This document shows positions 1-5,709 of a DNA stretch of 7,400 nucleotides, one piece after another. Position 1 is the stretch's first letter; each line of letters starts with the position of its first letter. Under the pieces are notes generated by a model. It was not told where the DNA came from and made no database searches. It saw only the letters and a list, made by a program, of their open reading frames with translations. The position numbers and the translations under genes were made by a program. Source of the stretch: UBA4644 sp964646225 (GTDB taxonomy: Bacteria > Bacillota > Clostridia > Oscillospirales > Butyricicoccaceae); the NCBI GenBank assembly GCA_964646225.1, contig CAZYAD010000058.1, forward strand, positions 1 through 7,400, given 5' to 3'.

Positions 1-1281
1 GCCATCAATCTGGCCCAGCCGCTGGCCGACCGGGGCGTAAAGATCATCGGCACCGACTGCGCCGCCATCGACCGGGCGGAGGATCGCAACGCCTTTGAAA
101 ATCTGCTGAACGAGCTGGATATCCCCCGGGCCAAGGGCCGGGCGGTGACCCGCATCGAGGATGGCATCCAGGCGGCGGCCGAGATCGGTTACCCTGTGCT
201 GGTGCGGCCCTCCTTTGTGCTGGGCGGCCGGGCCATGCAGATCGTGGCCAACGAAGAGCAGCTGCGGCACTATCTCCGCACCGCCGTGGAGATTGATGAG
301 GACAAGCCCGTGCTGGTGGACAAGTACATCGAGGGCCGCGAGGTGGAGATCGACGCCATCTGCGACGGCATCAATGTGTTCGTGCCGGGCATCATGGAGC
401 TGGTGGAGCGCACCGGCATCCACTCGGGCGACTCCATTTCGGTTTATCCCTCCTTCTCCATTTCGGACAAGGTAAAGGGCACTATTCTGCAATATGCCAA
501 AAAGCTGGGTCTGGGCATCGGCATTGTGGGCCTGTTCAACATCCAGTTCATCGTGGATCAGGCGGACAATGTGTATATCATCGAGGTCAACCCCCGCTCC
601 AGCCGCACGGTGCCCTTCCTGTCCAAGGCCACCGGCTTCTCTCTGGCAGATATCGCCACCGAGGTCATTCTGGGCAAGTCTCTCAAGGAGCAGGGCTTCT
701 TTGACATCTATCCCGAGGAGAAAAAGCGCTTCTATGTGAAAGCACCGGTGTTCTCCTTCAACAAGATCCGCGGCTTGGACGCCTATCTGTCCCCCGAAAT
801 GAAGTCCACCGGCGAGGCCATCGGCTATGACCGCACCCTGAACCGCGCCCTGTACAAGGCACTGCAGGCTTCCGGGATGCACTTGCAGAATTACGGCACC
901 ATTCTGGCCACCATCGCCGACCGGGACAAGGAGGAGGCTCTGCCGCTGATCCGCCGGTTCTACAACCTGGGCTTCAACATCGAGGCCACCACCGGCACCG
1001 CCCACTTCCTCAAGGAAAACGGCATCCGCACCCACGCCCTGTCCAAGATCAGCGCCGGCAGCAACGAGATCCCCAATGCCCTGCGACAGGGACACATCGC
1101 CTATGTGATCAACACCCGGGATCCCGGCGCCAACCAGGCAGACGGCTTCCAGATCCGGCAGATCGCCACAGAGTATAATGTGACCATGTTCACCGCGCTG
1201 GACACCGTGCGGGTGCTGCTGGATGTGCTGGAGGAGACCACGCTGACCATCTCCACCATCGACGCCGGTGACCGGGCATGA
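1..1281 (+). CDS. carB: Carbamoyl-phosphate synthase large subunit, C-terminal part (5'-truncated by window edge)
   Basis: This is the last 426 residues of the CPSase large chain, which makes carbamoyl phosphate from glutamine-derived ammonia, bicarbonate and two ATP, the first step of UMP (and arginine) synthesis in the cytoplasm. The frame is open to base 1, so the gene starts outside the window; the family is about 1060-1070 residues, so roughly 60% is missing through the window cut, not degradation. Visible residues 15-25 (KIIGTDCAAID) and about 64-79 (GYPVLVRPSFVLGGRA) match the second ATP-grasp domain, which phosphorylates carbamate. IEVNPRSSRTVPF near residues 194-206 carries the metal-binding Glu and Asn. 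From about residue 300 (nt ~898) onward is the MGS-like allosteric domain (GTILATIADRDKEEA, then EATTGTAHFLKENGI), the usual site for UMP/PRPP/ornithine effects. The stop codon overlaps the pyrK start by 4 bp (ATGA), implying translational coupling. It could serve pyrimidine synthesis alone or arginine too; the operon favours pyrimidines. Confidence 0.97.
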   Translation, partial: AINLAQPLADRGVKIIGTDCAAIDRAEDRNAFENLLNELDIPRAKGRAVTRIEDGIQAAAEIGYPVLVRPSFVLGGRAMQIVANEEQLRHYLRTAVEIDEDKPVLVDKYIEGREVEIDAICDGINVFVPGIMELVERTGIHSGDSISVYPSFSISDKVKGTILQYAKKLGLGIGIVGLFNIQFIVDQADNVYIIEVNPRSSRTVPFLSKATGFSLADIATEVILGKSLKEQGFFDIYPEEKKRFYVKAPVFSFNKIRGLDAYLSPEMKSTGEAIGYDRTLNRALYKALQASGMHLQNYGTILATIADRDKEEALPLIRRFYNLGFNIEATTGTAHFLKENGIRTHALSKISAGSNEIPNALRQGHIAYVINTRDPGANQADGFQIRQIATEYNVTMFTALDTVRVLLDVLEETTLTISTIDAGDRA

Positions 1282-2012
1282 TCCAGAGTCTGTTTACCCT
1301 GCTGGACAACACCTGTCTGGCAAAGGATATCTGGCGGATGCGGCTGCGGGGGGATACCTCTGCCATCACCGCTCCGGGACAGTTCGTCAACCTGAAGCTG
1401 GACGGCCTGTTCCTCCGCCGCCCCATTTCGGTGTGCGATGTGGAGGGGGATGTGCTGACCCTGATCTACAAGCCGCTGGGTGAGGGTACCCGGCAGATGA
1501 CCGGATACGGCCCGGGAAAGGTGCTGGATGTGCTGTCCGGGCTGGGCAACGGCTTTGACCCCGCCCTGTCCGGCCCCCGTCCGTTGCTGGTAGGCGGCGG
1601 CGTGGGCATCCCGCCGCTGTACAAGCTGTGCCGGGAGCTGGTGGCCCGGGGGACAAGCCCCCGGGTGGTGCTGGGCTTCAATACCGCCGCGGAGCGGTTT
1701 TTGGTGGAGGAGTTTCAGGCACTGGGGGCCGTGGTGTCGGTGTTCTCCGCCGATGGCAGCTGCGGAAAGAGGGGCCTGGTCACCGACGGCGTCCGGCAGG
1801 AGGAGGACTATACCTATCTCTACACCTGCGGGCCGGAGGCCATGCTGAAGGCGGTCTATGCCGAATGCCGTACCTCAGGACAGTTCAGCTTTGAGGAGCG
1901 CATGGGCTGCGGCTTTGGTGCCTGCATGGGCTGTACCTGCAAGACCAAATACGGAAACAAGCGCATCTGCAAGGATGGGCCGGTACTGACCAGGGAGGAG
2001 ATTATATGGTAA
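1278..2012 (+). CDS. pyrK: Dihydroorotate dehydrogenase B (NAD+), electron transfer subunit
   Basis: PyrK (244 aa, normal length) is the FAD and [2Fe-2S] partner of PyrD in the class 1B dihydroorotate dehydrogenase; it passes electrons from the PyrD flavin to NAD+, in the cytoplasm as a PyrD2-PyrK2 heterotetramer. The N-terminal ferredoxin-reductase FAD-binding barrel shows the RRPISV motif (residues 47-52). The NAD-binding domain shows GGGVGIPP (106-113) and CGPEAM (184-189). The C-terminal cluster domain has Cys211, Cys216, Cys219 and Cys231 (C-x4-C-x2-C-x11-C), the expected ligands; an extra Cys221 lies beside them. The ATG overlaps the carB stop by 4 bp and has no strong Shine-Dalgarno sequence of its own, so reinitiation after carB is likely. 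The 3' end overlaps pyrD by 7 bp. Family and role are certain from motifs plus neighbours; NAD+ as acceptor is family knowledge, not visible here. Confidence 0.97.
   Translation: MIQSLFTLLDNTCLAKDIWRMRLRGDTSAITAPGQFVNLKLDGLFLRRPISVCDVEGDVLTLIYKPLGEGTRQMTGYGPGKVLDVLSGLGNGFDPALSGPRPLLVGGGVGIPPLYKLCRELVARGTSPRVVLGFNTAAERFLVEEFQALGAVVSVFSADGSCGKRGLVTDGVRQEEDYTYLYTCGPEAMLKAVYAECRTSGQFSFEERMGCGFGACMGCTCKTKYGNKRICKDGPVLTREEIIW
1993..2000 (+). promoter_or_regulatory. Ribosome binding site of pyrD, inside the end of pyrK
   Basis: GGGAGGAG lies 5 bases before the pyrD ATG at 2006 and inside the last codons of pyrK. It is one of the strongest Shine-Dalgarno sequences in the operon and fixes the pyrD start, which overlaps the pyrK stop by 7 bp. 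The arrangement should give roughly equal amounts of the two subunits of one enzyme. Confidence 0.8.
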
Positions 2013-2923
2013 ATACCCGTGTTACACTGTGCGGGCTGGAGCTGGACAATCCCCTGATCCCCGCCAGCGGCACCTTTGGCTATGGCTATGAGTTCGCCCG
2101 GCTGTATGACATCAACTGTCTGGGCACCTTTTCCTTCAAGGGAACCACCGGGGAGGCACGGTTTGGCAACCCCACCCCCCGCATCGCCGACTGCCCCTCG
2201 GGCATGATCAATGCGGTGGGACTGCAAAATCCCGGCGTGGACGCCGTGATCGCCAACGAGCTGCCCCGGCTGTCCCAGTGCTTTCACAAGCCGGTGATGG
2301 CCAATGTCTGCGGCAGCAGCGTGGAGGAATACGCCCTGGTGGCAGGAAAGCTGGCAAAATGCCCCCAGGTGGGCTGGCTGGAGGTGAACATCTCCTGTCC
2401 CAATGTGCGCCACGGCGGGCTTGCCTTTGGTACCGACCCGGACATGGCGGCCCAGGTCACCCGGGCAGTCAAGGCTGTGGCGGGGGACAAGCCGGTCATC
2501 ATGAAGCTTTCCCCAAATGTCACCGACATCACCGCCATTGCCCGGGCCTGTGAGGCTGCGGGAGCCGACGGACTGTCCCTCATCAACACCCTGCTGGGTA
2601 TGCGCATCGATCTGAAGCGCAAGCAGCCCATCATCGCCAATACCATGGGCGGCTTTTCCGGCCCGGCGGTTTTTCCTGTGGCACTGCGGATGGTCTGGCA
2701 GGTGTACGAGGCAGTGAACATCCCCATCATCGGCATGGGGGGCGTTTCCTCAGCGCGGGATGTGGTGGAAATGGTGCTGGCGGGGGCCACTGCCGTGGGA
2801 GTAGGCGCCGCCAATCTGGTAGAGCCCTTTGCCTGCAAGCACATTTTGGAGGAGCTGCCCCGGGTCATGGAGCAGTATGGCATGGAAAACCTGGCCGACT
2901 GGGTGGGCAGGGCTCACCGCTGA
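2006..2923 (+). CDS. pyrD: Dihydroorotate dehydrogenase B (NAD+), catalytic subunit (class 1B)
   Basis: PyrD/PyrDB (305 aa, usual length) oxidises dihydroorotate to orotate using bound FMN, the fourth step of UMP synthesis; it is a soluble TIM-barrel protein that works with PyrK. Motifs in order: SFKGTTGE (43-50) with Lys45 for FMN/orotate contact; MINAVGLQNPG (67-77) for substrate; NISCPNV (128-134) with Cys131 as catalytic base, which separates class 1 from the membrane class 2 enzymes that use Ser; Lys167 in VIMKLSPN; INT at 193-195; and the FMN phosphate motifs GGFSGP (215-220) and GMGGVSS (243-249). There is no N-terminal membrane helix. The adjacent pyrK makes class 1B the clear choice over fumarate-dependent 1A. 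Start: the ATG preceded by GGGAGGAG at 1993-2000. A 34-bp gap follows before pyrF. Confidence 0.98.
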   Translation: MVNTRVTLCGLELDNPLIPASGTFGYGYEFARLYDINCLGTFSFKGTTGEARFGNPTPRIADCPSGMINAVGLQNPGVDAVIANELPRLSQCFHKPVMANVCGSSVEEYALVAGKLAKCPQVGWLEVNISCPNVRHGGLAFGTDPDMAAQVTRAVKAVAGDKPVIMKLSPNVTDITAIARACEAAGADGLSLINTLLGMRIDLKRKQPIIANTMGGFSGPAVFPVALRMVWQVYEAVNIPIIGMGGVSSARDVVEMVLAGATAVGVGAANLVEPFACKHILEELPRVMEQYGMENLADWVGRAHR

Positions 2924-2941
2924 GCTTTGAAACTACACACG

Positions 2942-2948
2942 AAAGGAA
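2942..2948 (+). promoter_or_regulatory. Ribosome binding site of pyrF
   Basis: AAAGGAA sits 9 bases before the pyrF ATG at 2958, in the 34-bp pyrD-pyrF gap. No promoter or terminator hairpin is seen in this gap, so pyrF should be on the same transcript as pyrD. Confidence 0.7.
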
Positions 2949-2957
2949 TCGACACCT

Positions 2958-3656
2958 ATGGGTAAAGATGTGATCGTCGCCTGCGATTTTGACAGCAAGG
3001 AGAAGACGCTGGCGTTTCTGGACCGGTTTCAGGGGGAAAAGCCCTTTGTGAAGATCGGCATGGAGCTTTATTACGCCGAAGGCCCGGCCATTGTCCGGGA
3101 GATCAAGGCCCGGGGCCATCGGATCTTTCTGGATCTCAAGCTCCACGATATCCCCAACACCGTCAAAAAGGCCATGGCCGTGCTGTCCGGGCTGGATGTG
3201 GATATCTGCAACCTCCATGCCGCCGGTACCGCGCCCATGATGCGGGCCGCGCTGGAGGGCCTGACCCGGCCCGACGGCACCCGGCCGCTGCTGATCGCCG
3301 TCACCCAGCTGACCTCTACCGATGAGGAGGCCATGCAGCGGGATCTGCTCATCGACCGGCCGCTGGAGCAGGTGGTGATGCACTACGCCAAAACTGCCGC
3401 AGACTGCGGGCTGGACGGTGTGGTGTGCTCGCCGCTGGAGGCCGGAAAGGTGCATCAGGTCTGCGGCGAGGGCTTTTTGACCGTCACCCCCGGCGTGCGC
3501 TTTGCCGGTGGAGACGCAGGCGACCAGAAGCGCATCACCACCCCCGCCCGTGCAAAGGAGCTGGGGTCGGATTACATCGTGGTGGGCCGCCCCATCACCG
3601 CTGCGGAGGATCCTGTGGCGGCATGGAAGCGCTGCGTGAAAGAATTTGTGGGCTAA
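2958..3656 (+). CDS. pyrF: Orotidine 5'-phosphate decarboxylase
   Basis: PyrF (232 aa, typical for the short bacterial type) decarboxylates OMP to UMP, the final step of the pathway; it is a cofactor-free cytoplasmic TIM-barrel dimer. The signature FLDLKLHDIPNTV spans residues 57-69 and carries the catalytic charge network Asp59, Lys61 and Asp64. Asp10 (VACDF) and Lys32 (FVKIG) fit the substrate ribose/charge contacts. TPGVR (177-181) and VGRPIT (209-214, Arg211) match the phosphate-binding loops. Length and motif order place it with the E. coli/B. subtilis type rather than the longer PyrF subfamily 2. The ATG is supported by AAAGGAA at 2942-2948. It is followed by a 25-bp gap before pyrE, so the two enzymes that take orotate to UMP are encoded next to each other. 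Confidence 0.98.
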   Translation: MGKDVIVACDFDSKEKTLAFLDRFQGEKPFVKIGMELYYAEGPAIVREIKARGHRIFLDLKLHDIPNTVKKAMAVLSGLDVDICNLHAAGTAPMMRAALEGLTRPDGTRPLLIAVTQLTSTDEEAMQRDLLIDRPLEQVVMHYAKTAADCGLDGVVCSPLEAGKVHQVCGEGFLTVTPGVRFAGGDAGDQKRITTPARAKELGSDYIVVGRPITAAEDPVAAWKRCVKEFVG

Positions 3657-3667
3657 CGACTGAGAGA

Positions 3668-3674
3668 GAAAGGT
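3668..3674 (+). promoter_or_regulatory. Ribosome binding site that decides the pyrE start
   Basis: GAAAGGT ends 7 bases before the ATG at 3682. An in-frame GTG at 3673 lies inside this element and so cannot be the start it serves; the ATG at 3682 is therefore preferred. Confidence 0.7.
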
Positions 3675-3681
3675 GTATCGT

Positions 3682-4314
3682 ATGAAAAAACAGATCGCGT
3701 CCGACCTGCTGAGCATCCGGGCCGTATTTTTCCGTCCGGACGAGCCCTTTACCTGGGCCAGCGGCATCAAGAGTCCGGTTTATTGTGACAACCGCCTGAT
3801 CCTTACTGCACCGGAGGTGCGGGCGCGGGTGGAGCAGGCCATCGCCGACACCGTCAGACGGGAATATCCCGAAGCTGAGGTGCTGATGGGCACCTCCACT
3901 GCCGGCATCGCCCACGCCGCCATCGCGGCCTCCCTCCTGAATATGCCTATGGGCTATGTCCGGGGCTCTGCAAAGGATCATGGCCGCAACAATCAGATCG
4001 AGGGCCGGCTGGAGCCCGGCCAGAAGGTGGTGGTCATTGAGGATCTGATCTCCACCGGCGGCAGCGTCATCGAGGTGGTGAATGTGCTGCGGGAGGCCGG
4101 AGCCGAGGTGCTGGGCGTGGTATCCATCTTCACCTACGGAATGCAGAAGGGGCTGGATCGTCTGGCCGCCGCGGATGTGAAAAATGTCAGCCTTACCGAC
4201 TTTGACACCATTGCTCAGGTGGCCGCTGACAGCGGATATATCGCCCCGGCAGATGTGCAGCGGCTGCTGGCCTTCCGCGCCAATCCCTCGGACGAAAGCT
4301 GGATCGGCAAATGA
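3682..4314 (+). CDS. pyrE: Orotate phosphoribosyltransferase
   Basis: PyrE (210 aa from the ATG, family-typical) joins orotate to PRPP to give OMP and pyrophosphate, the step before PyrF. The PRPP-binding motif VVVIEDLISTGGS is at residues 116-128, with the acidic pair Glu120-Asp121 binding ribose hydroxyls. The mobile catalytic loop is at about 94-108 (RGSAKDHGRNNQIEG), with Arg94, Lys98 and His100 retained. GTSTAGIAHAA (70-80) is the pyrophosphate loop, and FTWASGIKSPVYCDNR (23-38) is the N-terminal orotate-side region. An in-frame GTG three codons upstream is rejected because it lies within the Shine-Dalgarno sequence. The stop overlaps the pyrB start by 4 bp (ATGA), so pyrB is probably translated by reinitiation. 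The protein ends shortly after residue 200 with no extra domain. Confidence 0.97.
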   Translation: MKKQIASDLLSIRAVFFRPDEPFTWASGIKSPVYCDNRLILTAPEVRARVEQAIADTVRREYPEAEVLMGTSTAGIAHAAIAASLLNMPMGYVRGSAKDHGRNNQIEGRLEPGQKVVVIEDLISTGGSVIEVVNVLREAGAEVLGVVSIFTYGMQKGLDRLAAADVKNVSLTDFDTIAQVAADSGYIAPADVQRLLAFRANPSDESWIGK

Positions 4315-5228
4315 GGAGCCTGTTTAATATCACCGACCTGTCGGTGGAGGAGATCCAAAGCCTGATCGACACGGCCAACCGGATCATTGCCGACCCCGAC
4401 CGGTTCGCCCATGTGTGCGACCGGAAAAAGCTGGCCACCCTGTTTTTCGAGCCCTCCACCCGGACGCGCCTGTCCTTTGAGGCGGCCATGTATGAGCTGG
4501 GGGGACAGGTCATCGGCTTTTCCTCGGCCAACAGCTCCTCTGCCGCCAAGGGCGAAAGCGTTGCCGATACGGCCAAGACCATCAGCTGCTACGCCGACAT
4601 CATCGCCATGCGCCATCCCAAGGAGGGCGCACCGCTGGTGGCGGCCATGAACGCCTCCATCCCGGTGATCAACGCCGGTGACGGCGGTCATAACCACCCC
4701 ACCCAGACCCTGGCCGATCTGCTGACACTGTATCGGGAAAAGGGGCGGTTGAACGATCTGACGGTGGGCTTTTGCGGCGACCTGAAATTCGGCCGCACCG
4801 TCCACTCCCTCATCGCCGCCCTGGCCCGGTATTCGGGCATCAAGGTGGTGCTCATCTCTCCCAAGGAGCTGCAGCTGCCCTCTTACATCAAAAAAGATGT
4901 GCTGCAAAAGCACAACATCCCCTACACCCAGACCACCAATCTGGAGGGGGCCATGCCCCAGCTGGATGCGCTGTACATGACCCGCGTTCAGCGGGAGCGG
5001 TTCTTTAACGAGGAGGACTACCTCCGGCTGAAGGACAGCTACATCCTCGATCCGGAAAAGATGAAAAATGCTCCGGCGGATATGATCGTCATGCACCCCC
5101 TGCCCCGTGTCAACGAGATCAGCGTGGCGGTGGACAGCGACCCCCGGGCCTGCTACTTCAAGCAGGTGCTCAACGGAAAGTATATGCGTATGGCCCTTAT
5201 CATGATGCTGCTGGAGGTGAAGGCATGA
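4311..5228 (+). CDS. pyrB: Aspartate carbamoyltransferase, catalytic chain
   Basis: PyrB (305 aa, usual length) condenses carbamoyl phosphate with aspartate to N-carbamoyl aspartate, the committed step. The carbamoyl-phosphate motif FEPSTRTR is at residues 46-53. Other active-site residues line up with the E. coli enzyme: Ser76 and Lys80 (the loop donated by the neighbouring chain), Arg101, His129 and Gln132 (HNHPTQTLADL), Arg162 (KFGRTVHS), Arg225 and Gln227 (TRVQRER), and HPLPR at 262-266. These separate it from ornithine carbamoyltransferase, which lacks the aspartate-site pattern. The ATG overlaps the pyrE stop; upstream Shine-Dalgarno pairing is poor, which suggests translational coupling. 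It overlaps pyrI by 4 bp, and with PyrI it should form a regulated c6r6-type holoenzyme (inferred from PyrI's conserved residues). Confidence 0.98.
   Translation: MRSLFNITDLSVEEIQSLIDTANRIIADPDRFAHVCDRKKLATLFFEPSTRTRLSFEAAMYELGGQVIGFSSANSSSAAKGESVADTAKTISCYADIIAMRHPKEGAPLVAAMNASIPVINAGDGGHNHPTQTLADLLTLYREKGRLNDLTVGFCGDLKFGRTVHSLIAALARYSGIKVVLISPKELQLPSYIKKDVLQKHNIPYTQTTNLEGAMPQLDALYMTRVQRERFFNEEDYLRLKDSYILDPEKMKNAPADMIVMHPLPRVNEISVAVDSDPRACYFKQVLNGKYMRMALIMMLLEVKA
5213..5220 (+). promoter_or_regulatory. Ribosome binding site of pyrI, inside the end of pyrB
   Basis: GGAGGTGA, a near-perfect anti-16S match, ends 4 bases before the pyrI ATG at 5225 and lies within pyrB codons. Together with the ATGA overlap it should keep regulatory and catalytic chains in step. 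Confidence 0.8.
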
Positions 5229-5641
5229 AGATCGGCGCGATTCAGAACGGACTGGTCATCGACCATATCACCGCCGGGCGGAGCATGGAGCTTTATGAGC
5301 TGCTGGGGCTGGCAAATGCCGACTGCCAGGTGGCCCTGATCCAGAACGCAGCCAGCGTGAAAATGGGGCGCAAGGATATCATCAAGATCGCCGGAGAGCT
5401 GCCGGTGGATCTGAATGTGATCGCCTATGTGGATCCCCATGCCACCGTCAGCATCATCCGGGACGGCGCACTGGTGGAGAAAAAGGCCCTTCAGCCCCCC
5501 AAGCGGCTGGTGAATGTGCTCCGGTGTCAGAATCCCCGGTGCATCACCTCTACCGAACAGGAACTGGAGCAGGTATTTGTCCTCACAGACCCGGAAAACG
5601 GCGTTTATCGCTGCCTGTACTGCGAGGCCCAGGCGAAATAA
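5225..5641 (+). CDS. pyrI: Aspartate carbamoyltransferase, regulatory chain
   Basis: PyrI (138 aa; the E. coli chain is about 153) is the zinc-containing allosteric subunit that binds CTP/ATP and holds PyrB trimers together. The N-terminal nucleotide-binding domain shows VIDHI (11-15) and MGRKDIIKI (47-55). Aligned by eye to E. coli, the nucleotide contacts Asp19, His20, Lys60 and Lys94 correspond to Asp13, His14, Lys54 and Lys86, all kept. The C-terminal zinc domain has Cys101, Cys106, Cys130 and Cys133, with spacing C-x4-C-x23-C-x2-C identical to E. coli 109/114/138/141. The protein is shorter at both ends than E. coli PyrI. The start is fixed by GGAGGTGA at 5213-5220. This is the last gene of the operon; a terminator follows 26 bp after the stop. 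Regulation by nucleotides is inferred, not shown; B. subtilis-type operons lack this gene. Confidence 0.97.
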   Translation: MKIGAIQNGLVIDHITAGRSMELYELLGLANADCQVALIQNAASVKMGRKDIIKIAGELPVDLNVIAYVDPHATVSIIRDGALVEKKALQPPKRLVNVLRCQNPRCITSTEQELEQVFVLTDPENGVYRCLYCEAQAK

Positions 5642-5667
5642 GAAATCGGTGAGGCATTAAAATGCAG

Positions 5668-5699
5668 AAAAGCACCCGTCCGGTGACGGGTGCTTTTTT
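5668..5699 (+). terminator. Intrinsic terminator of the pyr operon, probably bidirectional
   Basis: A perfect 10-bp GC-rich stem (AGCACCCGTC at 5671-5680 pairing with GACGGGTGCT at 5685-5694) encloses the loop CGGT and is followed by six T residues (5694-5699). Flanking A residues at 5668-5670 extend the stem by three A-T pairs and supply a shorter T-run on the minus strand. The hairpin therefore lies 26 bp after the pyrI stop on the plus strand and 10 bp after the stop of the convergent ribonuclease gene, and can serve both. Confidence 0.93.
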
Positions 5700-5709
5700 G
5701 TATATCCGA

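Noticed and set aside
1856..2413. Open frame of about 185 codons on the minus strand across the pyrK-pyrD junction.
   Set aside because: It covers two well-supported plus-strand genes, and its translation resembles no known family.
2927..2957. Possible internal promoter in the pyrD-pyrF gap, starting from TTGAAA at 2927-2932.
   Set aside because: No -10-like hexamer lies 16-18 bp downstream, and the gap is only 34 bp.
3673..3681. GTG at 3673 as an upstream start for pyrE.
   Set aside because: The GTG is inside the AAAGG Shine-Dalgarno sequence that is correctly spaced for the ATG at 3682.
2924..3681. PyrR-type attenuator or other RNA switch in the intergenic gaps of the operon.
   Set aside because: The gaps are only 34 and 25 bp with no hairpin; any such control would be in the operon leader, which is outside the window.
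2865..3770. Long open frame of about 300 codons on the minus strand, opposite pyrF.
   Set aside because: It lies wholly antisense to pyrF, which has full family motifs. The composition (runs of Gly, His, Gln, Arg) is that of a high-GC shadow frame, and no ribosome binding site or recognisable domain is seen.
4215..5096. Long open frame of about 293 codons on the minus strand, opposite pyrB.
   Set aside because: It is a complementary-strand shadow of pyrB with Gly/Gln/His-rich, domain-free sequence and no initiation signals.
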